In this document: one piece after another, positions 9,835 through 19,443 of the stretch
Numbering within the stretch: position 1 is the stretch's first letter
Layout: each line of letters opens with the position of its first letter
From: Vittaforma corneae ATCC 50505
Taxonomy: Eukaryota > Microsporidia > Nosematidae
Length of the DNA: 64,000 bases
Direction of reading: 5' to 3'
Assembly (NCBI RefSeq): GCF_000231115.1
Contig: NW_006889834.1
Span: forward strand, 193,069 to 257,068
Made by a program: the position numbers and the translations under genes
Notes under the pieces: model-generated
Database searches by the model: none
Told to the model about the DNA's origin: nothing
What the model saw: the letters and a program-made list of their open reading frames with translations, nothing else

Positions 9835-10575
9835 TTATTTAATGAACCATCCAATAACTAAGCCAATCAAGTATGAAATGCCTGCAATTAGAAGCAGAAA
9901 TCCCTGTACTATAAAACCGTCCTTAATATTTTCAGATTTGAAATCTCCAAATATTGAAGATTCATCACGCCATTTTACTTGAAAGAGCTCTACAAGAAGT
10001 TCATTGGCTTCTGTAGGTAAACCTTCAAAAGCATTGAATGATAATAAGTCATAGGTTAGATTTTGTAAAGCACACAAAAATGTGAAGAAAAACAAAATGG
10101 TAGCTAAACATGCGCAGATCACAGTAATTGCTGCAAAAATACTGCAAAAAGCAAAATGCTTTTGTGCCAAATATGGATTTACCACAGATTCTTTTGCTAG
10201 TGTTGGATCAAGGCCCTGGAATAAAGGCGCCTGCACTTGTAAAGGTTGCTGATATTGTGGCGCTGGGGATGCTGCAGGGGGTGGCGGATAGCTCGGAGGT
10301 TGCATCTGCTGTGGTGGCATTGATGTATCCTGTGCACTTTGGACTGGAGGAGGTGGATAGCTCGGAGGTTGCATCTGTGGTGCAGGTGACACTGCCTGTT
10401 GATAGCTTGGAGGTTGCATCTGTGGTGCTTGTGACACTGCCTGTTGATAGTTCGGAGGTGGATAACTTGGGGGCTGCATCTGTGGTGCAGGTGATACTGC
10501 CTGTTGATATCCAGCAGTGCCCTGGTATCCGGGATTATTTGGTTGCTGGTATGGCTGGTAGTTTGGGTAATTCAT
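9835..10575 (-). CDS. PPSY-repeat two-helix membrane protein
   Basis: A 246-residue protein with a low-complexity N-terminal half of Pro, Gln and Tyr, including tandem copies of a block built around QMQPPSY (four PPSY motifs at roughly residues 34-95). The C-terminal half has two hydrophobic helices (about 140-168 and 220-245) flanking a polar loop. PPxY motifs are ligands of WW domains, as in adaptors of the HECT ubiquitin ligase Rsp5/NEDD4. An adaptor or sorting role is inference. The start is preceded by GCCCCTT. The upstream neighbour at 10772-11086 has a similar MNY start, a Pro/Gln N-terminus and two helices, so the two may be divergent paralogues. Confidence 0.8.
   Translation of the reverse strand: MNYPNYQPYQQPNNPGYQGTAGYQQAVSPAPQMQPPSYPPPNYQQAVSQAPQMQPPSYQQAVSPAPQMQPPSYPPPPVQSAQDTSMPPQQMQPPSYPPPPAASPAPQYQQPLQVQAPLFQGLDPTLAKESVVNPYLAQKHFAFCSIFAAITVICACLATILFFFTFLCALQNLTYDLLSFNAFEGLPTEANELLVELFQVKWRDESSIFGDFKSENIKDGFIVQGFLLLIAGISYLIGLVIGWFIK
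10270..10510 (-). repeat. Tandem repeat encoding PPSY blocks
   Basis: Imperfect tandem DNA repeat inside the preceding gene. A unit containing GATAGCTCGGAGGTTGCATC (or close variants, as read on the plus strand) recurs four times with spacings of about 45-90 bases. Copies keep the reading frame and differ at synonymous and a few nonsynonymous sites, so the array is older than a fresh duplication. Confidence 0.75.
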
Positions 10576-10771
10576 AAGGGGCTAACACTGCAACTGTTTG
10601 ACAATTATAAATAAAAAAGGAGAGTATCAAAACAAAATTATGATTGGGTCTAACGTCTTGTGTATTGCATGCCCATTTAACTTTAAAGTTGAATGGTAAG
10701 TGTAGCAGACCATACTTTAATAAATATTAACACACAACAGCTCCAGTTATGAAACTTTTATAAATCCTAAT

Positions 10772-11086
10772 TTATTGCTTTATAGCACCCATATACCTAC
10801 CGTTAGCATCCAGCACCCATATTACTATAAAAAATACCAACTGTGTGATAGCTCTTGAAATCAAGGCTTTTTTATCATTGTCGTCGTCCGTAACTACATC
10901 AATTACCATGAGTATGCTTCCTATTGTTCTAATTAAAAAGAAAATCCATAGTCCAAATACAAGATATGCAACTATAAAGCAATATACACCCTTGTAAACG
11001 CCATAAAAGGGATTTGGTCTTGGCTCATTTGGCTGCGCTGTGGGGTTTTCACCCTGCGGTTGATATGGAGCGTTACCATAGTTCAT
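10772..11086 (-). CDS. Small two-helix membrane protein
   Basis: A 104-residue protein when started at the ATG at 11086, which has GTCCCTTTAT directly upstream; the alternative at 11098 is four codons longer and lacks that spacing. A Pro/Gln/Asn-rich N-terminus (about residues 1-28) is followed by two hydrophobic segments (about 34-65 and 79-96) separated by a short acidic loop (DVVTDDDNDKK). No family is recognised. Its layout mirrors the N-terminus and two helices of the PPSY-repeat gene immediately downstream on the same strand, but without PPxY motifs. Confidence 0.75.
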   Translation of the reverse strand: MNYGNAPYQPQGENPTAQPNEPRPNPFYGVYKGVYCFIVAYLVFGLWIFFLIRTIGSILMVIDVVTDDDNDKKALISRAITQLVFFIVIWVLDANGRYMGAIKQ

Positions 11087-11365
11087 ATAAAGGGACAAGA
11101 TATTCGTATTTAAATAGCCAAAGGAGTAACTAATTTATTGACCAACTTTACTCCTTATAAATGACACATCTTTCAAAAACATACCAGTTATTTAGTGGAG
11201 TTAATATAGTCTTTGAGACAGGGCATTGTGCTCCAAGATCGCTGGCGCATGCTTGATTCTGTCCTGCTATACTTAATTTCTTTTGTAAGTATTTGTCGTT
11301 TTTTGAATGGGATGCTAATTCGCCGCTAGCATGTCTCAAATTCTCCAATTGGTTTGCATTACCCT

Positions 11366-12856
11366 ATGGAAAATGATGAGGAAAATGAAACAAAGTCCAA
11401 GTTTCTGGGAAAAGCCCTAGAATTTTCAAGAAATATCGAAAATCTGACAGAAGACCTTCTTCAGCTACTCAAATCAAAGGACAGCTCTGTTTTGGATGCA
11501 ATAAGACCCATCATAGAGCCAAAAAGAAAGGCATCAGTAGTATTGGAGTTTTACAACTCATACCTCCAATCAGCTCAAGCATTCAAAGATGTTGAGAGCA
11601 GAATTAAAGAGGCGGGAATTACAACAAAATCTAAGCTGAAAATAGAAGACTTGGAGTCGAGCTCAACCCTTGATTTACTCGATGTGCTCATAAAGAAGAT
11701 TGGCGAGCTAGAAGAGCATCCAGAAATTAAAATTGCACATAAACTTGCTGCAGAACAAAGGCAGAGTCTCAACAAATATCTGGAGATTGTTAAAGACACG
11801 GTCCTTGACTCGCTTAAAAGACTGCCAAAGGTTGTGGATAAACTTGACTTATACTCAAGGTTTATATTGAAACATCATGATTCTGATCAGTACTTAAAAG
11901 AGTACATTGAGGTCTGTCAATCAAGACTCAGCTTTTTTGAAATTGAAAATAAAGAAACAGCTATTCTCCAACAAACAAAAAATCTAACAGAGCATTTCAA
12001 CATGATCAAAGAACTCAACACCAGAATACTGGGCAGGAAATTTTCAAGAGTAATTAACGATGGAATGATCCAGTTTCTGGTTCTAGATTTGAAAACAATT
12101 CTGGGCTCGTATCTATTAAAAATTGAAAAGAGCCAATCTCCTTTTCACATTCCATTTTTAATACAGCTATACGCAAGACTTAGACACAGCGATGGAGACA
12201 TGGTCAGGGAAATTGAGCAACTATTTGAGCTGAAGCCTGAAATAATGAAGCTGATATTCAATTGCTTTATCCAGTTCTTTGGGCAGTTGGATCTTCTTGA
12301 AGCTCCAAACAAGGAGCTGGGATCCGAGAAGATGACTATTCTTCTAGCAAGCATCCTTGAGCAGTTCGCTCTGAATAAAGATGCAAAAAGAGAATGGGTG
12401 TCGTCTTTTGGATCTTCCTTTGGAATTTTCAATATTGACGAACTTAACTTTAACCTGTGTGAAAAATGTCTGTTGAAGATCACCGCTCTGTCAGAGCAGC
12501 TAAATATCCGAGATCAGTCAATATACACTATAAACAACATACACGCTCTTCGGAACTACTTTTTGAAGTTTTCTGGACTCGACATTAAACAGCTCATTTA
12601 CAAAAACTGTGAAACAATCATCGGCGTCTTAAAAATTGAGTTAGAGTCGAGATCCCCAACAGAAGCCTACAAGCTCATACTCAATGAACTATCGTTGGCT
12701 CGTCAATGCTATTTACCTGAGGAAGAAAGAGACTATATTGCACAGAAGATAAAACAAATGGTTGAAGATGGTATATCCAAGAAGACAATACAGGGAAATC
12801 CTCATGCACTACTACAAAGTATTCCTGAAGCATATACAGGCAACAAACCCAAATGA
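11366..12856 (+). CDS. Helical tethering-complex-like protein (exocyst Exo70-like?)
   Basis: A 496-residue all-helical protein started at 11366, with ATTACCCT abutting the ATG. The N-terminal coiled-coil region (about 1-140) and the long helical bundle, with a segment IYTINNIHALRNYF near residue 385, resemble the architecture of CATCHR tethering subunits, and of Exo70 in particular. There is no single diagnostic motif, so I treat the family as a suggestion. Exocyst subunits tether secretory vesicles at the plasma membrane. The shared 280-bp spacer with the minus-strand gene ending at 11086 would serve as a divergent promoter. Confidence 0.75.
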   Translation: MENDEENETKSKFLGKALEFSRNIENLTEDLLQLLKSKDSSVLDAIRPIIEPKRKASVVLEFYNSYLQSAQAFKDVESRIKEAGITTKSKLKIEDLESSSTLDLLDVLIKKIGELEEHPEIKIAHKLAAEQRQSLNKYLEIVKDTVLDSLKRLPKVVDKLDLYSRFILKHHDSDQYLKEYIEVCQSRLSFFEIENKETAILQQTKNLTEHFNMIKELNTRILGRKFSRVINDGMIQFLVLDLKTILGSYLLKIEKSQSPFHIPFLIQLYARLRHSDGDMVREIEQLFELKPEIMKLIFNCFIQFFGQLDLLEAPNKELGSEKMTILLASILEQFALNKDAKREWVSSFGSSFGIFNIDELNFNLCEKCLLKITALSEQLNIRDQSIYTINNIHALRNYFLKFSGLDIKQLIYKNCETIIGVLKIELESRSPTEAYKLILNELSLARQCYLPEEERDYIAQKIKQMVEDGISKKTIQGNPHALLQSIPEAYTGNKPK

Positions 12857-12961
12857 CATAATAAAACTGTTTACTTTAAGTTGTTACCCAAACGGTTATG
12901 TTATATGTTTTTATTATCGATGATATATTCTGTCAGCTATCACTAAATGCATAAATGCTTA

Positions 12962-15629
12962 TTACTCAATATATAGGCTTGGCAAAAATACAATACCCCG
13001 TCGCATGCATGTGCTTGCTTGTGAGAATTTTTCGCTAATTTTGGTGTCACCAATGATATCGCCAACATTAATCATTTCTCTGCAGCACTCATCCAATCGA
13101 AGGAGTAGCCTGACAAATGAGCCTTCTTGAATACAATGCTTAGTAACAATGCTCCCAAGACTTAATCCAGAACACCAGTCATAGACAGCCTGTATATAGC
13201 TCAAATTGAGTTCTTGGAATTTGGGTATGTTCATTTCAGCCAAGTCTTTACCAAGAATGTCGTGATATTTTTGCAATATATTTGCTTTTGCCTCGAGTTC
13301 TGGAGATATTTCATATTCTTCCGGCTGATCTTCGTTTAGCATTGAGCTGAATAGTGCAATAGTCTCGCTCGGCGAAAAAGACTCAAACTCATTGTTGAAT
13401 ATGAGCTCGGTGACAAGAACATCATTTACAGTCCTAATTTCAGCAGCAACTCGGCCTTTGAGTGTTATTGAATCCGACAGGAACGAGTGTTTCTTCAAAA
13501 ATGATATTCTGGCAGTATATTCATTCATCAAAGCCAAGCTTTCCCTGGAATACCTACTCCTTATAGAATTGATCTCATCCCTGGTCTGCTTTGAGCGTAT
13601 AGCTTCAAAGTAATGTGTTTCGGAGTTTCTGCACTCAAGGAATTTGCATTTCAGCATGCTTTCAAAGCGGGATCTTAGCTCAGAAATCTTACAAATATAC
13701 TTTATATCAGTTTCAGTGAAGTCAAAAGAAATAGGCAGTGCCTCTAACATAAAATACAACATCGTCAAATGTCGCCGCACCATTCTTGATGTAGTTTCTG
13801 TACCAGATGGGGTATTTCAGGATAAGGTCTGAACCTGCTGCCTCGGACGACTCAATTATTTCCCTAGTTAAGGGTATTGAGAACAGATTTTTACAATCTA
13901 TATTAATATCTGAATTTGAAAACATAAATTCATGTTTAGACATAGAATTAATGGTCACAACAGCATTGTTTTTAAGAACAACTGTATCTCCGACTTTAAT
14001 AATGTTTTTGAGAACAGAGGGTAGTTCTCTTGATATGATTTCCAGATTAGAGAAATATTCAAGATAATCTCTGCACTGCTCACAATCAACATCTGGAGTA
14101 GATTCAAGAACAGCAAGCCTTGCCATATCGGTTTTTAACGTTCTCTGAGATCCATGCTCTTTGAAACTACTCTTCATCAATTCCTCTACCTCAATGTTTG
14201 TCATAATAGCTGTCAATATTAGCGAAAAACTCAATCTAAATTTCGAGTTTAGATCTGCTGGAATGCCATTAATTACTTTTTTGATTGTAGAAATGTCAGA
14301 CACTCTTTGGTCAGCAATTAAAACAGTCCCAACTTTGTCCATTCCTCTTCTTCCTGCTCGACCACTCATTTGAATGAACTCACCAGCATTTAGATATCTA
14401 AAAACGCCGTTGTCAATTTTTGTGAGGCTTAGAAATGCACAGCATTTGGCAGGCATATTAACACCCATGGCAAATGTCTCTGTTGCAACCAGTATTTTAA
14501 TCAGATTTTCGGAAAACAGTATTTCAACGCATTCTTTAACAAAGGGAAGCAGGGCGCCGTGATGAATTGCAACGCCACGATATACTTGGTCTCTCATGGA
14601 TCTGATCTGAGGAAGATCTCTATCTTCGTCTCTTAGGCTGCCCATTGCATTTTCCAAAAACTTCAATATGCATTCCTTTTCATCTGGAGTTGTCAGATCT
14701 AATAGCTGCAGTGATCTGCCATACCCCACACATGCTTTTTTCGAAAATGTGAAGAAAATGGCAGGGACAAGACCCTTGTTATTTACAAAGTTTCCCAGAT
14801 CGTTGATTCGGAATCTATTTGCTGCTTTTATATTCTTGTTAAACACCGGCAAAGCTGTTTGGAAATTTGAGAGCTGATTCTCGGCCTTCTTGGATTTTGG
14901 GTCATCGATTGAAAAGACACTCGCGTCACAATAGATGGCAAATTCGAGGGGAACGGCTCTCTTGTTAGTTGAAATAACGTAGATACAGCGGTTCTTTGTT
15001 CTTCCTACCCACTCTGCAAACTCCAATGAATTTGGAATGGTTGCACTCAGCATTACGAAGGAAATGTGATGCGGAAGCATTATAATACATTCTTCCCAAA
15101 CAACACCCCTTTCTGCATCATTAATGTAGTGAACCTCGTCAAACACTACATACTCAGTGTTGGCTAGAATCTCGGAGTTTTTGTATACTAGATTTCTGAG
15201 AATTTCTGTCGTCATAATCAGGCAGCTGGCACTCGGATTAACTTGCACGTCCCCCGTAATCAACCCCACATCAGGAAACCTTTGTTTAAAATCAAAAAAT
15301 TTTTGGTTGCTTAAGGCTTTAATAGGCGATGTATATATTACACGATTCGAGCTTTTAAGACTCAGCCCAATAGCATATTCTGCAACTAGCGTTTTTCCAG
15401 AGCTAGTGTGTGCTGACACAAATACAGATTCTTTTTTTGAGAGAAAATAGAATGCTTGTTTTTGGAAAATATCTGGTTTGAAGTTTATATTGAGAACGGA
15501 CTCATCAACAACTGCGTCGTAGTCGCCAGGCTCCCAGTCTTGCCGTGTCCCAAATACATGTCTTTCCAATTTCAAGTTTTTTAGCATTCTGCTTGGTTCC
15601 GAAATTGGCGATTCAAATTTTTGGTCCAT
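12962..15629 (-). CDS. SKI2: SKI2-type RNA helicase, frame broken
   Basis: DExH RNA helicase that feeds RNA to the cytoplasmic exosome. The start at 15629 directly follows GTACCC. The first frame (15629-13722) carries AHTSSGKT (motif I), TSPIKALSNQKF, FDEVHY (motif II), LSATIPN (III), FAMGVNMPA and QMSGRAGRRG (VI). The order and the RQDWEPGD lead-in favour Ski2 over Mtr4. That frame ends at TGA 13722. The second frame (13783-12962) supplies the DSHCT domain (LKGRVAAEI, VYDWCSGLSLGSI, RRGIVFLPSLY), which the helicase needs. The two overlap and join by a +1 shift anywhere in 13722-13816; one surplus T in a TTTT run would do it. The joined length of about 880 residues is short for Ski2. Confidence 0.93.
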
Positions 15630-15779
15630 GGGTACAGAAAGTAAAGTTTATATCTGTAACTGACAGCAATAGAAGTTGCTGGCACAGTCTGGCTCCCACC
15701 GCACGATATTTCTGTAGATAACCACAACATTATATGTAACTGGCCATATAGTTTGCAGAGCTGATTTGCCGAGAGATCC

Positions 15780-15818
15780 TTAATGCAATAAATGGCCTAT
15801 ATAGATAGGCTGCATTAA
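15780..15818. other. Bulged inverted repeat in the SKI2-MscS spacer
   Basis: Within the 357-bp spacer 15630-15986, TTAATGCA (15780-15787) pairs perfectly with TGCATTAA (15811-15818). Inside it GCCTAT (15795-15800) pairs with ATAGGC (15805-15810) around a 4-base loop, leaving a 7-base one-sided bulge. The 14 paired bases could fold as RNA or form a cruciform. The spacer otherwise shows no gene. Confidence 0.55.
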
Positions 15819-15986
15819 TGTTAAGCTAGCCCAGATATGAAATAATTTATATAATAAAGCTTTTTGTGCGCCATAAGTTTATTCATGTCCAAACAAAAGA
15901 CTAGACGCAGCAAAATCCTCATATCAGCTTAGCATAATGGTCTGGTGACATACAGCTATACATATATAATGTCTAGCCCAAGTATG

Positions 15987-17621
15987 TCACGCTTTTATGT
16001 CTGCTGCATCTATTTTGAATATTTCGTCAATTTGTGTATTTAAAAACGAAGTAATGTCAGCTCTAAGTACAAATTTTCTTGATCTACTGTGATTAATTCT
16101 ACATTTCAGTATTAAGGTTGTTTTGAGTGTTTTAATATCGGTATAACTGGAACCTGGGCTGCTCAACACAAAGTTGTCATAAAAATCAATCTGTTGTTGT
16201 TTCAGGTATTCCGAGATTTCCTTCTTAAACTTATTTAGTTTTATCTCTGAGATTACCGATGGCAAATCAAACGTAAATATCAGTAAATTCTCTGGCGCAT
16301 TAGTCACGTTGACGATGGGTTTATTGCACAGTTCGGAGTTGAAAAGTTTAATTATTCCACCGTTTTCAAGAATGAATGAAGACGAGATGATCCCAATATT
16401 GTAAACTGTCATCTCTTCTCCGGCTATTACGACATCATCGCCAATATCGAATCGATGACTTAGAACAAGCATTATTCCTCTCAATATATCCTTCATTGCT
16501 GCACTGCCGAGAAAATGAAGCGCTATTGCCGACGACACAACAACAGCAAACAATTCCTTAATATCAACACCAAAGATTATAAGATAAATAATAGATAGAA
16601 ACGCAAAGACTATGGTGTAAAGCAGGCTTCGTATTATATCTACAAATAAAATCTGCGATTTTATAGACTTAGCCAATGACAATCTGTTGTAGTAGAAGCT
16701 TACAACAACGTCTCTGAATTTTTTGTTTGAGACACTTTTCTTCCTACTAATATCGATATATGATTTTGCTCTTTCAAAAATGTTTGAATCATCAAAAACA
16801 CTTCTTAGATTTTCAATACTCATTTCATTTTCCTCGGACGCCGCTTTCAAGAACACGTCCCTGGAAAGCCTGATTGCGTCTTTGACATTCCATATTTCTG
16901 GTGGCTTTATCTGTGAATGTTGCATGCTACTGCCTTCATCGTAAACTATGCAGTATGAGACTATGGTATTAAAATCAATAGAGAACACGTCAGAGGCTGC
17001 CGATGTATGCCGCTCATGTTCTGGCTGCTGGGATATATCATATGCAAATCTTTTAAATGTCTTCAGTATTTCCTCGGTTTTGTTCGTTCTTTTAATTTTT
17101 GATTTCAGGGTTGAGCTAATTAAGTTTTCTTCAAAAAACATCATCATTAACGACAACAAGCCATAGACAATCGAGGTTATTACAAATGACAGGCATATTG
17201 CCCTAGAGTACACAAACTCGCTTCCAAGATGGAACCAGTAGAATAGCATCCACACAAAAATTGTCAAATAACGGTAGATTGCTTCAAATGCACCATAAAA
17301 GAGTGTAGACTGTAGATACTCAAATGTAAGCAAAATCATGAAGAATACAAAAAGACGCAAATCTAAACGAGCCTGTAAATACCACGACGGAGTAATTAAG
17401 TGGTACGAGGTCAATTCCGTAGATACATTTAGGCTTTTGTGAAGAAATTGTGTGAGAACTATATTCAGGCAGAATGAAATACAAAATATAATGAAAAAAA
17501 CTAGTGAAATGAAGTCGAAGACCTCCTTAAATAGCGATTCTCTTTCGGAATCTTCGTCTATTTTGCCGTCATCCGTGCCGTGATAGTCAAACCAATCAAA
17601 ATACTCCTCGCTTTTCTCCAT
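15987..17621 (-). CDS. MscS-family mechanosensitive ion channel, fungal type
   Basis: A 544-residue membrane protein. Four or more hydrophobic helices occupy the first 190 residues, followed by a cytoplasmic segment with an EF-hand-like helix pair (VFLKAASEENEMSIENLRSVF). The MscS core begins at about 335: pore-helix region IALHFLGSAAMKDILRGIMLVL, then the beta domain HRFDIGDDVVIAG. The layout of long N-terminal helices, EF-hand-like region and MscS core is that of fungal Msy1/Msy2 channels of the ER and contractile membranes, not the short bacterial form. A role in osmotic swelling or Ca2+ release is a family inference. No CCC signal is seen before the ATG. Confidence 0.88.
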   Translation of the reverse strand: MEKSEEYFDWFDYHGTDDGKIDEDSERESLFKEVFDFISLVFFIIFCISFCLNIVLTQFLHKSLNVSTELTSYHLITPSWYLQARLDLRLFVFFMILLTFEYLQSTLFYGAFEAIYRYLTIFVWMLFYWFHLGSEFVYSRAICLSFVITSIVYGLLSLMMMFFEENLISSTLKSKIKRTNKTEEILKTFKRFAYDISQQPEHERHTSAASDVFSIDFNTIVSYCIVYDEGSSMQHSQIKPPEIWNVKDAIRLSRDVFLKAASEENEMSIENLRSVFDDSNIFERAKSYIDISRKKSVSNKKFRDVVVSFYYNRLSLAKSIKSQILFVDIIRSLLYTIVFAFLSIIYLIIFGVDIKELFAVVVSSAIALHFLGSAAMKDILRGIMLVLSHRFDIGDDVVIAGEEMTVYNIGIISSSFILENGGIIKLFNSELCNKPIVNVTNAPENLLIFTFDLPSVISEIKLNKFKKEISEYLKQQQIDFYDNFVLSSPGSSYTDIKTLKTTLILKCRINHSRSRKFVLRADITSFLNTQIDEIFKIDAADIKA

Positions 17622-17846
17622 ATTAGCTTTTAAGGAATTAAATTTAAATTTGTTTCAAACCTGTAACGATTATTCAGCTTGGGCCAAATCAGCGGTTTTA
17701 CATCAAAGTAAAACACAGCCTGTATTATCTGTAAACATAGTACACTTAAATATAAGATATTATCTACCGAAAACACATTTGCGGCTGGCAATGCTAAAAA
17801 AGACAGTATCCACAGCACACACTGCGTTTTTGTTAAATTTGTCAAT

Positions 17847-19388
17847 TCATTGAACTTTGTCTTCAGTCATATTTTTATCTGAGGTATCTACTTGGGCAGT
17901 GGAGTAGCTATCTATAATGTACTTATCGACACTGGTTGCCCACAATTGGCCATCTCTCTTCTCAATATCAACAATCAGGTTGATTGGCTGGCTACTTTTG
18001 GCTGGATCAATGTATTTTCTAAGTACATGCTTATCAAGATATATCTTGACCGTGTCATTAGTAGAGATGCTCAGCACTACGCCGTTGGGCGGCATATAAA
18101 CAGGAATGTGAAATTCATTCCTGATGTTTTTCTGTAGTACTTTCATCCTTGCCTTTTCACCATGCACCAGCATTAGGCTTTTAGGCCTACATTGGTCTAT
18201 GATCTTCATTATCCCGCATGTGTCCGCATGTGCACTGAACGCAATATTCTTCACCTCCAAGTTAATTGCCCTCTCTTCGTTTTCAATCCTCTCTTTCCTC
18301 GATCCATTCAAAACTCTGTCTCCAAGCGTGCCTCTGACACAGTATCCAGGCAAAATAACCAAATTGCGAGGATCTGAGCAAATATTTTTGAAAATCCTTA
18401 GCGAAGTTCCAGAATGCAACATCCCGGGGGATGAAAATATTACACAAGGGCCTTGTAGCTCACTTCCTTTACGATATGGTTTTATATGGCTAAATTCAAA
18501 CACATTTTTTTCTAAAATTTTTTCTCTGACACTTTCATTTGTGTAATTAATAAATCTTTTGTATATTTCATTTGCCTTTTCAGTCATCCCGCCCGCAAAA
18601 TACACGGGTATCTCCAACCCCATCCTTTCCCAATAAGACTCAACAATTAGACAGATCTCCTGTGCTCTCCCAAGAGCGAAAATAGGTATTAATGTCTTGC
18701 CTCCTCTTTCAATGCAGTTGTGAATAGATTGTAAAAACTCTCTCTCCTTTGCCTTTCTACAATCTCTTATGACACTTCCATATGTAGATTCGGTAATCAT
18801 CAGATCGGGTCTAAGTGTGTCAATCCATGCCGTCCCAAGGTGTTGATCTGCTGTGGTGCTGTAATCTCCAGTGTACACAACACTCTGGTCGCCCACTTTT
18901 ACGTAAAACATGGCTGCACCAATCACATGTCCGGCATAGTATGCTGTAATTGTGAAACCTTTTGAAACCTCAACCGTCTCATTCATATTTATCGGAACAA
19001 TTTTCTCCATGCACTTTTTGATGTCTTCAAACGAGTAGATGTTGGAGTCGTGGCTCTTCATTGAGAGTATCTTTTGACAATCCTCCAGCAAGATGGGCAG
19101 AACAGCCTTTGTAGGATATGTCATGTATATTGGCCCCTTGTAGCCTAGAACTTCAGTAAAATAGGGCAAAGCACCACAGTGGTCCAGATGAAAGTGGGAG
19201 ATTAGAATGCAATCTACGATTTTGTCAAAATTTCCGGTTTTGCTAAGAGCTTGGAAGTCTGGAAATTTCCTCGAGTCGCTGTAGCCCATGTGCATACCAC
19301 AGTCAAACATTATTGTTTTATTATTAATGTTGACTACTATGCATGATCTACCTATCTCTTGGCCAGCACCAAGTGCAAGAACATTCAT
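17847..19388 (-). CDS. Metallo-beta-lactamase/beta-CASP RNA endonuclease, INTS11 type
   Basis: A zinc-dependent RNA 3'-end nuclease of the CPSF73/INTS11 group, 513 residues from the ATG at 19388, which has TTCACCCA upstream. Metal ligands are HFHLDH (65-70), the downstream GHV (VIGAAMFYV context), GDYS and the beta-CASP motifs SSPGMLHSG and SFSAHAD-like AFSAHAD. Sequence runs such as LGAGQEIGRSC, MFDCGMHMGY and DSRKFPDF match INTS11 (CPSF3L) much more than Ysh1/CPSF73, which have a different loop after the first strand. INTS11 is the nuclease of Integrator, a complex absent from yeasts. It could act alone here or in snRNA or mRNA 3'-end processing. RRP4 lies divergently 55 bp away. Confidence 0.93.
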   Translation of the reverse strand: MNVLALGAGQEIGRSCIVVNINNKTIMFDCGMHMGYSDSRKFPDFQALSKTGNFDKIVDCILISHFHLDHCGALPYFTEVLGYKGPIYMTYPTKAVLPILLEDCQKILSMKSHDSNIYSFEDIKKCMEKIVPINMNETVEVSKGFTITAYYAGHVIGAAMFYVKVGDQSVVYTGDYSTTADQHLGTAWIDTLRPDLMITESTYGSVIRDCRKAKEREFLQSIHNCIERGGKTLIPIFALGRAQEICLIVESYWERMGLEIPVYFAGGMTEKANEIYKRFINYTNESVREKILEKNVFEFSHIKPYRKGSELQGPCVIFSSPGMLHSGTSLRIFKNICSDPRNLVILPGYCVRGTLGDRVLNGSRKERIENEERAINLEVKNIAFSAHADTCGIMKIIDQCRPKSLMLVHGEKARMKVLQKNIRNEFHIPVYMPPNGVVLSISTNDTVKIYLDKHVLRKYIDPAKSSQPINLIVDIEKRDGQLWATSVDKYIIDSYSTAQVDTSDKNMTEDKVQ

Positions 19389-19443
19389 TGGGTGAAAATT
19401 TTTCAACCAAAATATTTACTTGAGAAATCTCATTCATATTCCC

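Noticed and set aside
11148..11348. 66-codon minus-strand frame between the small membrane protein and the exocyst-like gene
   Set aside because: No ATG anywhere in it and no similarity; it lies in a normal divergent spacer.
12962..13783. Treating the DSHCT frame as a separate protein
   Set aside because: DSHCT is the C-terminal domain of Ski2 helicases and follows the helicase core directly in the next frame.
17630..17845. Hydrophobic 71-codon frame on the minus strand between MscS and the INTS11-like gene
   Set aside because: It contains no ATG, has no start signal, and the opposite strand is also open there; T-rich sequence explains the hydrophobicity.
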